From assembly GCA_026419115.1 (NCBI GenBank), contig JAOAAA010000009.1:1-42424 (forward strand): DNA of 42,424 bases, given 5' to 3'. Shown in pieces: positions 8,031 through 16,363 of this stretch; positions within the stretch are counted from its first letter, which is position 1, and each line of letters opens with the position of its first letter. A program made the translations under genes and the position numbers. This stretch comes from Gemmataceae bacterium. Lineage in GTDB: Bacteria > Planctomycetota > Planctomycetia > Gemmatales > Gemmataceae. The notes beneath the pieces were generated by a model, which was not told the DNA's origin, made no database searches, and saw nothing but the letters and a program-made list of their open reading frames with translations.

Positions 8031-10238
8031 TTAGCGACGATCTTTATCGCGACGGCTGCTTCGTCCCCCGCGTCCACCCCGATCCTCTCGCCCGCCGCCG
8101 TCCCGCGATCCGCCGCCGCCACTATTGGCATGGGCTGGAGGAGCTGCCCCCCCCACAGGGGCAGGGATTAGGGCCTTGCGGCTGAGTTTAATTCGATTTT
8201 GTTCATCGATCGAGAGAACTTTCACTTGAACGATGTCCCCCACATTAACCACGTCCTCTGCCCGAGCAATGTATTCATGCGCCAAATCCGAGACGTGACA
8301 AAGACCATCCTTACCCGGAACCACTTCAATAAAGGCTCCGTATTCTTTAATACCCGTGACCTTTCCGGTATAAACCTTGCCCACCTGAACCTCTTCGACC
8401 AACGCTTCCACCTTCGCCTTGGCCATTTCGGCGCCGGCTGCGTCACTGTGAGCAATGTAAACGGTTCCGTCATCCTCGATGTCGATTTTGGCACCGGTGG
8501 ATTCTTGAATCGCTTTGATGGTTTTCCCACCCGGCCCGATCAACAGACCGATCTTCTCGGGATTGATCTTCAAGGTCAACAAGCGTGGTGCAGTGCTCTT
8601 GAGTTCTTTACGGGGCTTGCCCAAAGCGGTCGTGAGCATGGTTCGCAAAATTTCTTTACGCCCTTCCTTCGCTTGTTCTAATATGCTTTTGATTAACGGA
8701 ATTTCGATGCCTTCGATCTTCAGGTCTAATTGGATGCCGGTGATCCCTACCCCCGTGCCGGCCACTTTGAAATCCATGTCGCCGTAGTGATCTTCGTCCC
8801 CTTGAATATCGGTCAGGATGTGGGCCTTTTTGCCATCTTTCACGAGACCGATCGAGATACCTGCGACGGGTCGGCGGATGGGGACCCCTGCGTCCATCAG
8901 GGCGAGCGTTCCCCCACAGACCGAGGCCATCGAAGAAGACCCGTTCGATTCCAAAATTTCGGAGACCAAGCGGATGGTGTAAGGGAAAACTTCCGGAGCG
9001 GGGAGAACCGCTTTCAGGGAGCGTTCTGCCAACATCCCATGTCCAATTTCTCGGCGGCCCGGTCCGCGGATCGGCTTACATTCACCGACACTAAACGGCG
9101 GGAAGTTATAATCGAGCATGAACTTTTTGCTGTACTCCCCTTCCAGCGATTCGACCTTTTGTTCGTCGGAGACGGTCCCCAAGGTCGCGGTGACGAGTGC
9201 TTGGGTCTCGCCCCGTTGGAATAATGCCGAGCCATGCGTTCTGGGAAGGACGCCTGCTTCGCAAAGGAGGGGGCGAATTTCTTTGAAGCCCCGACCATCG
9301 AGCCGTTTCCCATCGAGGATGAGATCACGGAAAACCTTTTCTTCCAGAAAGCTCCATGCTTGATTGAATTGGCTTTCGGTATATTTGGAATCTTCCCCGA
9401 GATAGGTTTCCTTAAGAGTCTCTTTGAATTCTTTCACCTTGGCGTAGCGTTCGAGCTTGGCCTTGGTGAGTTTTCGCTTGGTGAGTTCTTTGGCGTGTTT
9501 GGTGGTAAAGATTTTTTTCAAGGGGTTGGCTTCAGGCTCGGGGGGTTTGGGTTTCTTGCCTAGCCCTGCTTTGGTGCGAAGTTCTTCAATTAGCTCAATG
9601 ATTTCAATGATTTGTGCATGAGCAAATTCGATGGCTTTGAGCATATCATCTTCGGTAAACTCGCGTGCGAAGCCTTCGATCATCGCCACCGCATCACGGG
9701 TTCCCGAAACAACTAAATCGAGATCGCTCTTTTCCATTTGGGAATGTGTGGGGAAGACAACCAATTGCCCATCGACTCGCCCGACCCGAACGGAGCCGGT
9801 TACTTTCGTAAAAGGCATCGAAGAGATATGCAAAGCGGCACTGGCACCGATCATGCCGAGAACATCCGGATCGTTCTCCTTATCGGCAGAATGCACCGTG
9901 GCCATGATTTGCACTTCGTTGAAGTAATCGGCAGGAAACAAAGGCCGAAGAGGACGATCGATCAAGCGTGAAGTTAAGGTTTCCTTCGTGGTGGGGCGGG
10001 TTTCGCGTTTGATGTACCCCCCAGGAAATTTCCCTGCGGCATGGGTTCTTTCTCGATACTCAACTTGAAGCGGAAAGAAATCCGCGCCTGGTCGAGCAGT
10101 ACCTTCCACGGCTGTCACCAACACGAGGGTTTCACCGAGTTGAACAACCACAGCCCCCGAGGCTTGTTTGGCCCATTTGCCAGTTTGTAGAGATAAAGTA
10201 TGCGCACCAATGGTGCGTTGGACTTGAGTAACCGCCAC
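8031..10238 (-). CDS. pnp: Polyribonucleotide nucleotidyltransferase (PNPase)
   Basis: PNPase is the trimeric phosphorolytic 3'-5' exoribonuclease of RNA decay. The 735-residue product has the complete order: first RNase PH-like domain (from IGAHTLSLQTGKWAKQASG), the helical domain, a second RNase PH core (LDGRGFKEIRPL onward; FMLDYNFPPFSVGE), a KH domain with GPGGKTIKAI, and an S1 domain (GKVYTGKVTGIKEYGAFIEV). A 35-residue Gly/Arg/Asp-rich tail follows, probably a disordered RNA- or protein-binding extension. GTG 10238 is preferred because GTGAGG lies about 9 bases upstream; the GTG at 10253 is part of that same site. It follows rpsO by 174 bases on the same strand, the conserved rpsO-pnp arrangement. 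Confidence 0.96.
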   Translation of the reverse strand: MAVTQVQRTIGAHTLSLQTGKWAKQASGAVVVQLGETLVLVTAVEGTARPGADFFPLQVEYRERTHAAGKFPGGYIKRETRPTTKETLTSRLIDRPLRPLFPADYFNEVQIMATVHSADKENDPDVLGMIGASAALHISSMPFTKVTGSVRVGRVDGQLVVFPTHSQMEKSDLDLVVSGTRDAVAMIEGFAREFTEDDMLKAIEFAHAQIIEIIELIEELRTKAGLGKKPKPPEPEANPLKKIFTTKHAKELTKRKLTKAKLERYAKVKEFKETLKETYLGEDSKYTESQFNQAWSFLEEKVFRDLILDGKRLDGRGFKEIRPLLCEAGVLPRTHGSALFQRGETQALVTATLGTVSDEQKVESLEGEYSKKFMLDYNFPPFSVGECKPIRGPGRREIGHGMLAERSLKAVLPAPEVFPYTIRLVSEILESNGSSSMASVCGGTLALMDAGVPIRRPVAGISIGLVKDGKKAHILTDIQGDEDHYGDMDFKVAGTGVGITGIQLDLKIEGIEIPLIKSILEQAKEGRKEILRTMLTTALGKPRKELKSTAPRLLTLKINPEKIGLLIGPGGKTIKAIQESTGAKIDIEDDGTVYIAHSDAAGAEMAKAKVEALVEEVQVGKVYTGKVTGIKEYGAFIEVVPGKDGLCHVSDLAHEYIARAEDVVNVGDIVQVKVLSIDEQNRIKLSRKALIPAPVGGAAPPAHANSGGGGSRDGGGREDRGGRGGRSSRRDKDRR

Positions 10239-10412
10239 GAAGAAAATCCTCACACTAAGTTAGTGGTAGGATCAACGGACTTGCCATGATGAGGACGTCT
10301 GTTGGTTGCTAGGTCGAGTCGGGTTCGTATCAAAACGAGTCAAATCACCCAAGTTGGTGACGATACAGAAAGCACAACGACACGAGCAAAACAGACTTCG
10401 GCAGAATTATAA

Positions 10413-10682
10413 TTATTTCCGCAGGCCGAGTTTCTGGATGACAGCGAGATAACGACTTCGATCTGTGTTTTGAAGATATTTCAACAAATCGGTCCGTCTA
10501 CTAACCATTTTCAAAAGACCACGACGCGAAGCATGATCTTTCTGGTTCGCTTTCATATGCTCGGTCAGATTGTTGATACGTTCGGTTAGCAGGGCAATTT
10601 GCACTTCAGGTGAGCCGCTATCGGCATCCGCGCGACGAAACTGTCCGATTAATTCTGCCTTCCGTTCCTTCGTAATCGCCAT
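10413..10682 (-). CDS. rpsO: 30S ribosomal protein S15
   Basis: This 89-residue protein is full length for S15 and matches along its whole length, including the 16S rRNA-binding core [22 protein letters not shown] and the helix [21 protein letters not shown]. It helps organise the 16S central domain in 30S assembly. It precedes pnp. A candidate promoter lies 86 bases upstream (10768-10795). The leader between them contains a small inverted repeat (ATGGT at 10724-10728 with ACCAT at 10737-10741, 8-nt loop), a plausible but unproven place for the S15 autoregulation known in other bacteria. A GAGGT sequence lies about 10 bases upstream of the ATG. Confidence 0.97.
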   Translation of the reverse strand: MAITKERKAELIGQFRRADADSGSPEVQIALLTERINNLTEHMKANQKDHASRRGLLKMVSRRTDLLKYLQNTDRSRYLAVIQKLGLRK

Positions 10683-10767
10683 AAAAGCCTGACCTCAAGC
10701 AACCAACTAACATCAACTCTATCATGGTTACCGCCGACCATACCAAGTCTGCATAACCGAAAACACC

Positions 10768-10795
10768 ATTCTAGGGTATTTGAAAAATTGTGCAA
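10768..10795 (-). promoter_or_regulatory. Candidate promoter for rpsO-pnp
   Basis: Read on the minus strand, TTGCAC (10795-10790) and TAGAAT (10773-10768) are separated by 16 bases, matching the sigma-70 hexamers at 4 and 5 of 6 positions. The expected transcription start near 10761 gives a leader of roughly 80 bases before rpsO. The position is biologically sensible; there is no experimental support. Confidence 0.55.
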
Positions 10796-10880
10796 CCTCT
10801 TCACTACTTCGGCAAGGGGGGCACTTGCGATTTTTCTAGATTGCTCCTATCCGAGTCCCGATTGAGCACCCCTTTTTTCT

Positions 10881-10956
10881 ACTCAACGAAACTCATTTTC
10901 TCCTCAATGAGTCTGACTTTTTCTCCTCAATGAGGCTAACTTCCTACTCAACGAGA
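10881..10956. repeat. Four-copy degenerate repeat with CTCAAYGAG palindromes
   Basis: Four copies of a 21-23-base unit begin ACTCAACGA/CCTCAATGA, with the CTCAA core at 10882, 10903, 10926 and 10947. Three copies contain a 9-base near-palindrome, CTCAATGAG or CTCAACGAG. The copies are separated by CT-rich spacers. The array runs from the rpsO-side spacer into the last codon and stop of rarD, so it would form the rarD 3' end. It is not a CRISPR: the units are too short and too variable. Confidence 0.75.
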
Positions 10957-11934
10957 CTGACTCATCCCTATCGGTTTAGGGGATTCGCTGTGGATTTCTT
11001 TGCTGCGAGTTGATTTGGCCTTTAAGGCACGGGCCTGCTGCCCCTTCATCAAGGCATCCCCTGCAAAAATAACGACACCCAACCAAATGAACGTATAACT
11101 GATTTGCCGATCCAACCCAAAGGGTTCCCGGTAGACCAAAACCGCCAGAAGAAATTGCAAAGTCGGCGAAAGATATTGCAAAAAGCCAATGGTGACCAAA
11201 GGTAGTCTTCGCATGGCCGCGGCGAAACAAACCAATGGGACGGTGGTAATCACTCCGGAAAACACGATAGAAAGGTCCTTGGCAAGGCCGTGTTTACCAA
11301 AATGAAGTTCCCCTGTATATTGCCAATAAACCAATAAGGCCAAGGCGACGGGGCTGAGAAGCATGGTCTCCACCGCTAAGCCGATCAGGGCATCCACCGG
11401 AGTGATTTTTCTTACGATCCCGTAAGCAGCAAACGACGCAGCCAAGATCAAGGCCAACCACGGTAACACCCCTAGTTGCCAAGTCATTACCGTAACGCCA
11501 AGCACGGCAAACGCAAGGGCTAGCCCTTGGCCCCAGCGTAATTTCTCGGCAAAAAAGGTCACTCCCACGAGCGCATTCACCAACGGCAAAATGAAATAGC
11601 CCAGACTGGCTTGGCTAATTTGTCCTGTAGTCGCACTAAAAACGTAGAAGTACCAATTCCCTGCCACCAAAAAAGCCGAACAGCTCAAGCGAATGAGTTT
11701 GGATCGATCCCGAACGACGGCCCCCAGAACCTTCCATTGCCTGAATAGGGTCAAATACAAGCTCAACAAAACGGCCGACCAAATAATCCGATGGGCTAAA
11801 ATTTCGATCGGCGAAACGCCGTAGACCATCTCGTTGAAATAAAGCGGAACGAGTCCCCAAGACCCGTAAGCAGCTAAGCCAAACAGAATTCCCGAACGCG
11901 ACGAGGAACCATAATTCGCTTGTTGATTTGCCAC
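10948..11934 (-). CDS. rarD: RarD-type EamA family permease
   Basis: The 328-residue inner-membrane protein belongs to the DMT superfamily. It has about ten hydrophobic helices and strong RarD-specific blocks: GILFGLAAYGSWGLVPLYF (15-33), EILAHRIIWS (44-53), NWYFYVFSATTGQISQASLG, GYFILPLVNALVGVTFFAEK, and LPLVTIGFLQYLSPTLQFLL. Substrates of RarD proteins are not firmly known; the name comes from chloramphenicol-sensitivity phenotypes. The GTG start at 11934 is supported by AAGGAG about 6 bases upstream. The C-terminal 30 residues are a charged cytoplasmic tail whose end runs into the repeat array at 10881-10956. Confidence 0.92.
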   Translation of the reverse strand: MANQQANYGSSSRSGILFGLAAYGSWGLVPLYFNEMVYGVSPIEILAHRIIWSAVLLSLYLTLFRQWKVLGAVVRDRSKLIRLSCSAFLVAGNWYFYVFSATTGQISQASLGYFILPLVNALVGVTFFAEKLRWGQGLALAFAVLGVTVMTWQLGVLPWLALILAASFAAYGIVRKITPVDALIGLAVETMLLSPVALALLVYWQYTGELHFGKHGLAKDLSIVFSGVITTVPLVCFAAAMRRLPLVTIGFLQYLSPTLQFLLAVLVYREPFGLDRQISYTFIWLGVVIFAGDALMKGQQARALKAKSTRSKEIHSESPKPIGMSQSR

Positions 11935-12230
11935 CCCAGCTCCTTTGTTGATTTCGTATTATTAGAACTTAAAGACCTTCTACCAAGCGTTTGGTTCAGG
12001 AAAGAAATGTTTTCGTTGCGGAAAGTGTCTGCCAAGGGTTTGATACCCGAGGTTTGAGATTCCACAAAACTACCAAAACCCTGAACGTTCTCACCTAATC
12101 AAAGTGATTCTCAAACGGGCTGCAAAGACGTGGAAAATCCGCATGAATCCAGTCTGTAGTTGCTCAAACCCCTACGTTTCAAAACCTCACTCGACTCGTC
12201 AGGAGGAATCTTGCTGGTTCCACACTGGCC

Positions 12231-12692
12231 TTAGGGTTCTTTGTCGGGATACACATCGGGGAGAGAATTCGCTTGCAGCAAAGGAATATCGAGATCAATA
12301 TCGCTATCGAGGTCTCCAGGGGTTTCCGCTTTTTTGGCCAACCTTTGCACATCTTCGGCATTAAGTTGTTGGGTGTATTCCACTTCGATCTTGGGGGCAG
12401 GTTCATCGGCGACGCCGATGAAAACTTTATAGCCCACACTGGCAAAATGAAGTTGATCGTTTGGCAAAAGGGTCGCACGGCGGACACGTTGGCCATTCAC
12501 CCGAGTGCCATTGGTACTACCGAGATCGCGAAGCATCAATAACCCATCGGTGCGGGTTAGCACACAATGAAGTTTGGAGACACTTTTATGCTCAATTCGT
12601 AGATCGCAATCCTCACTCCGACCGATTACAATCAAATCTTTTTGAACATCAATCGGTGGACTTCCATCAAGAGGAATTAACCGTGCAATCAT
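12231..12692 (-). CDS. Small FHA-domain protein
   Basis: This 153-residue protein is mainly one forkhead-associated domain (about 5-95), which binds phosphothreonine peptides. The key loops are intact: IVIGRSEDCDLRI with the conserved Arg, KSVSKLHCVL with the conserved Ser and His, and DLGSTNGTRVNG. The remaining 55 residues are acidic and probably disordered (DLDSDIDLDIPL). It has no signal peptide or enzymatic domain, so it likely works as a cytoplasmic adaptor with Ser/Thr kinases, which are abundant in planctomycetes but not seen in this window. ATG 12692 is preceded by a GGAGAG-type SD. It appears monocistronic, with an unremarkable 296-base spacer toward rarD. Confidence 0.9.
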   Translation of the reverse strand: MIARLIPLDGSPPIDVQKDLIVIGRSEDCDLRIEHKSVSKLHCVLTRTDGLLMLRDLGSTNGTRVNGQRVRRATLLPNDQLHFASVGYKVFIGVADEPAPKIEVEYTQQLNAEDVQRLAKKAETPGDLDSDIDLDIPLLQANSLPDVYPDKEP

Positions 12693-12798
12693 CCTCTTCT
12701 CTCCGCATCAGAAATGATGAATATATTGTGACATCCCACCCCGATCGGAACAAGGGAATTCGTTCGCATTTCTACAAATTCTCCCCGAATCGTTTCGT

Positions 12799-13824
12799 TT
12801 ATAATCCTTGACCGACGGGAACCCCCGTCGCCAGATTAGCCGGTCCCGGTCCCCAATAAGAATCGGGTTGCTCCATCGGCAAGATCATTGGTTCCTCAAA
12901 GGGGCGATTGGGAACCATTTGGGCGATTTCATCCAGTCGCATGAGTTGATCGAGTGAAAGGGGGCCTTGAGCGATTGCTTTGACCGAGGTTTCCAAATGA
13001 TCGGCCGTCTTAGCGCCAATGAGAATCGTCTGCGTTTCAGGGCGAGAAATGGCCCAGCGCAAGCTCGCTTCGACAATCCCTAGGCCGCTGTCGTCAAGGA
13101 ATTGGTACAAGGCTAAAAATTGTTGCCGCCGACTTTCACTCAACCAAATGGGCTTCCGACGAACCACCTCATCGAAGCGCCCCCCCAAGGCTCCTTGTTG
13201 CAAAACCGAGCCGAGCACAATCCCCATTTGGTGCTTTTGGGCCATTGGGAGAATTTCTCGACTCGCTTCACGGTATAACAGGGAGAAATTAAAGGCCGTA
13301 AGCACCACATCAAACAGGTTCGTTTTCACAAGGTACGCCAACTCCGTCGAGGTGGTTCCCCCTAATCCCATGAAGCGAATCAAACCCTGTTTCTTTAGAT
13401 CATTCAGAACATCCAAAACGGGTCCTTGAAGCGGGTCAACCGAATTCCACCAAGGATATTGTCGAGGGCGATCGGGTTCATGAATCAAAAGAATATCAAT
13501 AACTTCACGATTCAGAAGTTTCAGCGACTCGGTCACGGACTGGCGAAGTTGCTGGGGATTTTTCGGATCAAACGGTCGCGGACGTCCCCCGAGTTTGGTG
13601 GAAAAGATAATCGGGGTCCGAACTTCCTTGAGAATTTTCCCCAACACTTCTTCGGAATTGGCATAAGCGGGGGCCGTGTCGATGTAGTTGATCCCCGCAT
13701 CCAGCGCTTGGAAAACGAGCTTTTTGCTCTCTTCAAAACCAGGTCCTAACGAAGAAGTGAATATTCCCCCCAGAGAAAGCCGAGAAACTTGTAACCCTGT
13801 CCGCCCCAGTTGAACCATTTGCAT
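12799..13824 (-). CDS. Aldo/keto reductase
   Basis: This 341-residue cytoplasmic NAD(P)H-dependent oxidoreductase has the (beta/alpha)8 fold of the family. It begins VQLGRTGLQVSRLSLGG, and the catalytic tetrad is present: Asp49 and Tyr54 (YIDTAPAYANSE), Lys77 (FSTKLGG) and His115 (LIHEPD). The C-terminal cofactor motif is ILIGAKTADHLE. The natural substrate cannot be predicted; the sequence resembles the broad D-threo-aldose 1-dehydrogenase/YghZ-like group. ATG 13824 has a very strong SD (GAGGAGG, about 6 bases upstream). It lies 50 bases downstream of the ABC permease gene on the same strand. Confidence 0.92.
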   Translation of the reverse strand: MQMVQLGRTGLQVSRLSLGGIFTSSLGPGFEESKKLVFQALDAGINYIDTAPAYANSEEVLGKILKEVRTPIIFSTKLGGRPRPFDPKNPQQLRQSVTESLKLLNREVIDILLIHEPDRPRQYPWWNSVDPLQGPVLDVLNDLKKQGLIRFMGLGGTTSTELAYLVKTNLFDVVLTAFNFSLLYREASREILPMAQKHQMGIVLGSVLQQGALGGRFDEVVRRKPIWLSESRRQQFLALYQFLDDSGLGIVEASLRWAISRPETQTILIGAKTADHLETSVKAIAQGPLSLDQLMRLDEIAQMVPNRPFEEPMILPMEQPDSYWGPGPANLATGVPVGQGL

Positions 13825-13848
13825 AGATAAACCTCCTCATTTTGAAAC

Positions 13849-13894
13849 CTAATCTGTCACACGACCTTTTGAGTCTAATCCGTCACGCGACCTT
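13849..13894 (-). repeat. Tandem duplication of the ABC permease 3' end
   Basis: CTAATCCGTCACGCGACCTT (13875-13894) is the complement of the last codons plus stop of the permease gene. It is repeated with two changes at 13849-13868, exactly 26 bases away. The gene therefore ends with the residues GRVTD and a TAG, followed shortly by a second copy of the same codons and stop. This is a small tandem duplication across a stop codon. Confidence 0.85.
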
Positions 13895-15710
13895 CCCGTT
13901 CAAAATGCCGACAAAGACTCCACCACATGAACAGAGAAAGCAAAGCATAGATCAGTAGCCCCAGCCCTGTCCAAGTGAGCGGTTCGAGATTGGCCGGCCG
14001 AACATAGTCCATAATGTTTGTGGTCCAATAAGGAAGATCGTTCAGAGAAGCCCGATTATCTAGCGCCAGCGAGGCTATCCCCATGGCAGGATTCACAACA
14101 CGGGTCCAATCCTGATAGACGTAAATACTCTTGTTCAGATTAAGGTTCGTAGTTCGCACACTGGTGGCATCGGCCATGAGCAAGGTGCCACAAATCCCTA
14201 ACGACATGATTAACATCCAAGCCGTTGTCGCCGTGAGTGCGTTTTTCGTTTTGACCGAAAGCCACAGTCCCAGCGTGGTTGAAAACACCGTATAAACCAA
14301 GGTACCCACAAAAATCAACGGCAGGGCCAAAACGGAAGTCCCATTGAACAAAGCAAGGATACTGATAAACAGCAACGTTACGGCCGGCCAAAATCCCTTG
14401 GAAAAAGCACCCAGCCATTTGGCTCTCAAAATCTGTCGTCGGCCTTCAGGAATCATGAACAGATCAATCAGGGTTAATTTTTGACGTTCACGGGCGATGG
14501 TTGAAGCTGCGGATAACCCCGTACTGGTCATCACCAACATCAACGTTAAAGGAATCCCCCAAGTGCCCAGCCAACCGGTTGGAAATCCATCGCCAGCCAG
14601 AATCAAAAGCATGATGATGGCATAGGCGATTAACCACAAACGTAACACTCGAAGAACTTCGCCAAAGGCCTCGCCTCGCCCCGTCACATACAACTCTTTC
14701 CAAAGCAACGGGCGATTCTCCCAAATCGGGGGATGGGGCCGAGCCAGTTGGGTTGCCATCAAATCGGTGACCCGTTTGCGTTGGCGTAACATCGCGAGGC
14801 GAAGCCAACGCAAACCATATCGCAAAGAGAAATACAGAACGAGAGGCTGGACCACAATGAAGAAAATTCCGGGGCACAGGGTCCATCCCACGGCATTAGC
14901 ATTCAGGGCCACCAGAATCATCAAAAAAGGCGAGGCAGGAAAAATCAGCACATCGAAAACAAACAGGTACCCATACGCTGCGAAAATCCCCCCACGCAAG
15001 GTTTCGGCATCGGCACTCACGGCTGCAGCCACGGCCGCTGCTGTGCAGATGGTACACAACGTCACCGCGTAGCAAACGATCATTCCCCCAACGGGCACCC
15101 CCCCCCACAGGAGAGTCAACGCCAAGATCGGGACACCGGCCGCCACCACCATCAACACTTGCAAGGCCCTAGCCCACAATTTTCCGTGAAAAATCTCCTT
15201 CCGTGTGAGGTCCGTCGTCAACAAGACTTCTCCAGTGCGAGTTTCACGTTCCTCGAATACCGCACCCGCTACGAAAATGGGGGTGATTAACAGAACGATC
15301 ACTTGTTGCACCATGAAGAACGTGATCGAGAAATTTCTCGAGAACTGCGCTAATTCTTTCTGAATCTGTGTGGCGTCCCCTTTGAAAGCGGTTTCATCTT
15401 GATACTGGGCATTCCACAACGCCCACATCGCAATCAAAAGCATTCCCCCAAAAATAAATCGACCGATCGCCAAGAAACTAATTTTACGACCGGCCCGCAA
15501 TAATTCCCAACGAAACAGAGCATTCCCCCAACCTTGGTTGTAACGGTTTTTGCGTGAAGGAGGAAGCGGTGGCGCTTCGGCAGGACGAGCAGGGAGGGTA
15601 GAGCGTACCGAAGCCGAAGGAATCGGAGGGGGTTCCCCACGGGGTCGCTGCGACGAATGGGGTTCTTCTGGATTAGGTCGATTGTTCCGAGGAAGGGGTG
15701 GGGGCTGCAA
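13875..15710 (-). CDS. Large ABC-2 type transporter permease
   Basis: This 611-residue inner-membrane protein has a Pro-rich, probably disordered N-terminal extension of about 55 residues, then two ABC-2 permease-like halves with about twelve hydrophobic helices. A charged region between the halves (about 310-345, LRQRKRVTDLMATQ) marks the junction. Motifs include FVAGAVFEERETRTGEVLLT in the first half and STIARERQKLTLIDLFMIP in the second; these are the equivalent coupling segments of ABC-2 permeases (ERE..G). No ATPase gene is adjacent, so its partner must be encoded elsewhere. The start is TTG 15710: the frame has a stop codon 33 bases upstream and GAGAGG lies about 7 bases upstream. Substrate unknown. 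Confidence 0.85.
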   Translation of the reverse strand: MQPPPLPRNNRPNPEEPHSSQRPRGEPPPIPSASVRSTLPARPAEAPPLPPSRKNRYNQGWGNALFRWELLRAGRKISFLAIGRFIFGGMLLIAMWALWNAQYQDETAFKGDATQIQKELAQFSRNFSITFFMVQQVIVLLITPIFVAGAVFEERETRTGEVLLTTDLTRKEIFHGKLWARALQVLMVVAAGVPILALTLLWGGVPVGGMIVCYAVTLCTICTAAAVAAAVSADAETLRGGIFAAYGYLFVFDVLIFPASPFLMILVALNANAVGWTLCPGIFFIVVQPLVLYFSLRYGLRWLRLAMLRQRKRVTDLMATQLARPHPPIWENRPLLWKELYVTGRGEAFGEVLRVLRLWLIAYAIIMLLILAGDGFPTGWLGTWGIPLTLMLVMTSTGLSAASTIARERQKLTLIDLFMIPEGRRQILRAKWLGAFSKGFWPAVTLLFISILALFNGTSVLALPLIFVGTLVYTVFSTTLGLWLSVKTKNALTATTAWMLIMSLGICGTLLMADATSVRTTNLNLNKSIYVYQDWTRVVNPAMGIASLALDNRASLNDLPYWTTNIMDYVRPANLEPLTWTGLGLLIYALLSLFMWWSLCRHFEREGRVTD

Positions 15711-15862
15711 TCGAAATCCTCTCGGGGGGGCGAATGATGCCTATTCTCTCAACTTGAAATCCGATTAGCAATACGATTTGATTCTTTTTACCTGACCTCT
15801 CTCCAAGGCCGCCACAAGCGATCCTTCATGAAATCAATCCCACGAGTGATCGATCCGGTTTA

Positions 15863-16267
15863 CTAATCATGGGGCAAGAAAAATATCCCCGTCACCACCG
15901 TGCCAATCCATAAAGTGGAGAAAACCACCGCAAGGGGAACATGCAAGCGATGATGTTTCTTCCCAGTCCAGAGCATCGCTGGTAAAAGCAGAGCAGACGG
16001 TATCGAGAAGAAAAGATGGATTCCTAAAGCTCGTTTCGCTTCGGGAGAAAACTGAGCCGTCAGGTCGGGAAGGATAAAACGAATAATCACCTCGAACGCT
16101 ATGACTGCGGTCATCGTCAAGGCGAAGAAAATGGTGTTGAGCAAACCATGGAGCTTCTTTTTTTTGAGCAGAATCGATATGGTCGAGGCTAGGAAAATGA
16201 GTGTGACGGCTCCTACCGCTATTTTTAAGCCTAGAATCACATTCGCTGGTGTTAAAAAATCGAACAT
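15863..16267 (-). CDS. DUF420-like integral membrane protein
   Basis: The 134-residue product has four to five hydrophobic helices and resembles the DUF420 (YozB-type) family. Visible blocks are LHGLLNTIFFALTMTAVIAFE, the intramembrane Glu and Arg of FEVIIRF, IHLFFSIPSALLLPAMLWTG, and HHRLHVPLAVVFSTLWIGT. In other bacteria DUF420 proteins occur near cytochrome oxidase or heme-related genes; no such gene is adjacent here. I prefer ATG 16267, immediately before FDFLTPANVILG; an in-frame GTG at 16321 is possible but adds a polar segment and neither start has a clear SD. It precedes the ABC permease gene by about 150 bases on the same strand. Confidence 0.72.
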   Translation of the reverse strand: MFDFLTPANVILGLKIAVGAVTLIFLASTISILLKKKKLHGLLNTIFFALTMTAVIAFEVIIRFILPDLTAQFSPEAKRALGIHLFFSIPSALLLPAMLWTGKKHHRLHVPLAVVFSTLWIGTVVTGIFFLPHD

Positions 16268-16331
16268 AGTGTTCACTGTGTTGGGATGATAATTGGAATG
16301 TGTGGGAAGAGGACAACTCACAATCTACAAA

Positions 16332-16337
16332 TATAAT
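16332..16337 (+). promoter_or_regulatory. Candidate -10 box for the TPR gene
   Basis: A perfect TATAAT lies 27 bases upstream of the TPR gene ATG, with the SD CGGAGG (16351-16356) between them. The -35 region is poor. The surrounding ATATAATA is nearly symmetrical, so the same site could also serve the divergent DUF420 gene. Confidence 0.45.
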
Positions 16338-16363
16338 AGGCATATTGAACCGGAGGTTAAAAT

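Noticed and set aside
10881-10956. A CRISPR-like array
   Set aside because: Units are 21-23 bases including the variable part, are degenerate, and there are no spacers of normal length or cas genes.
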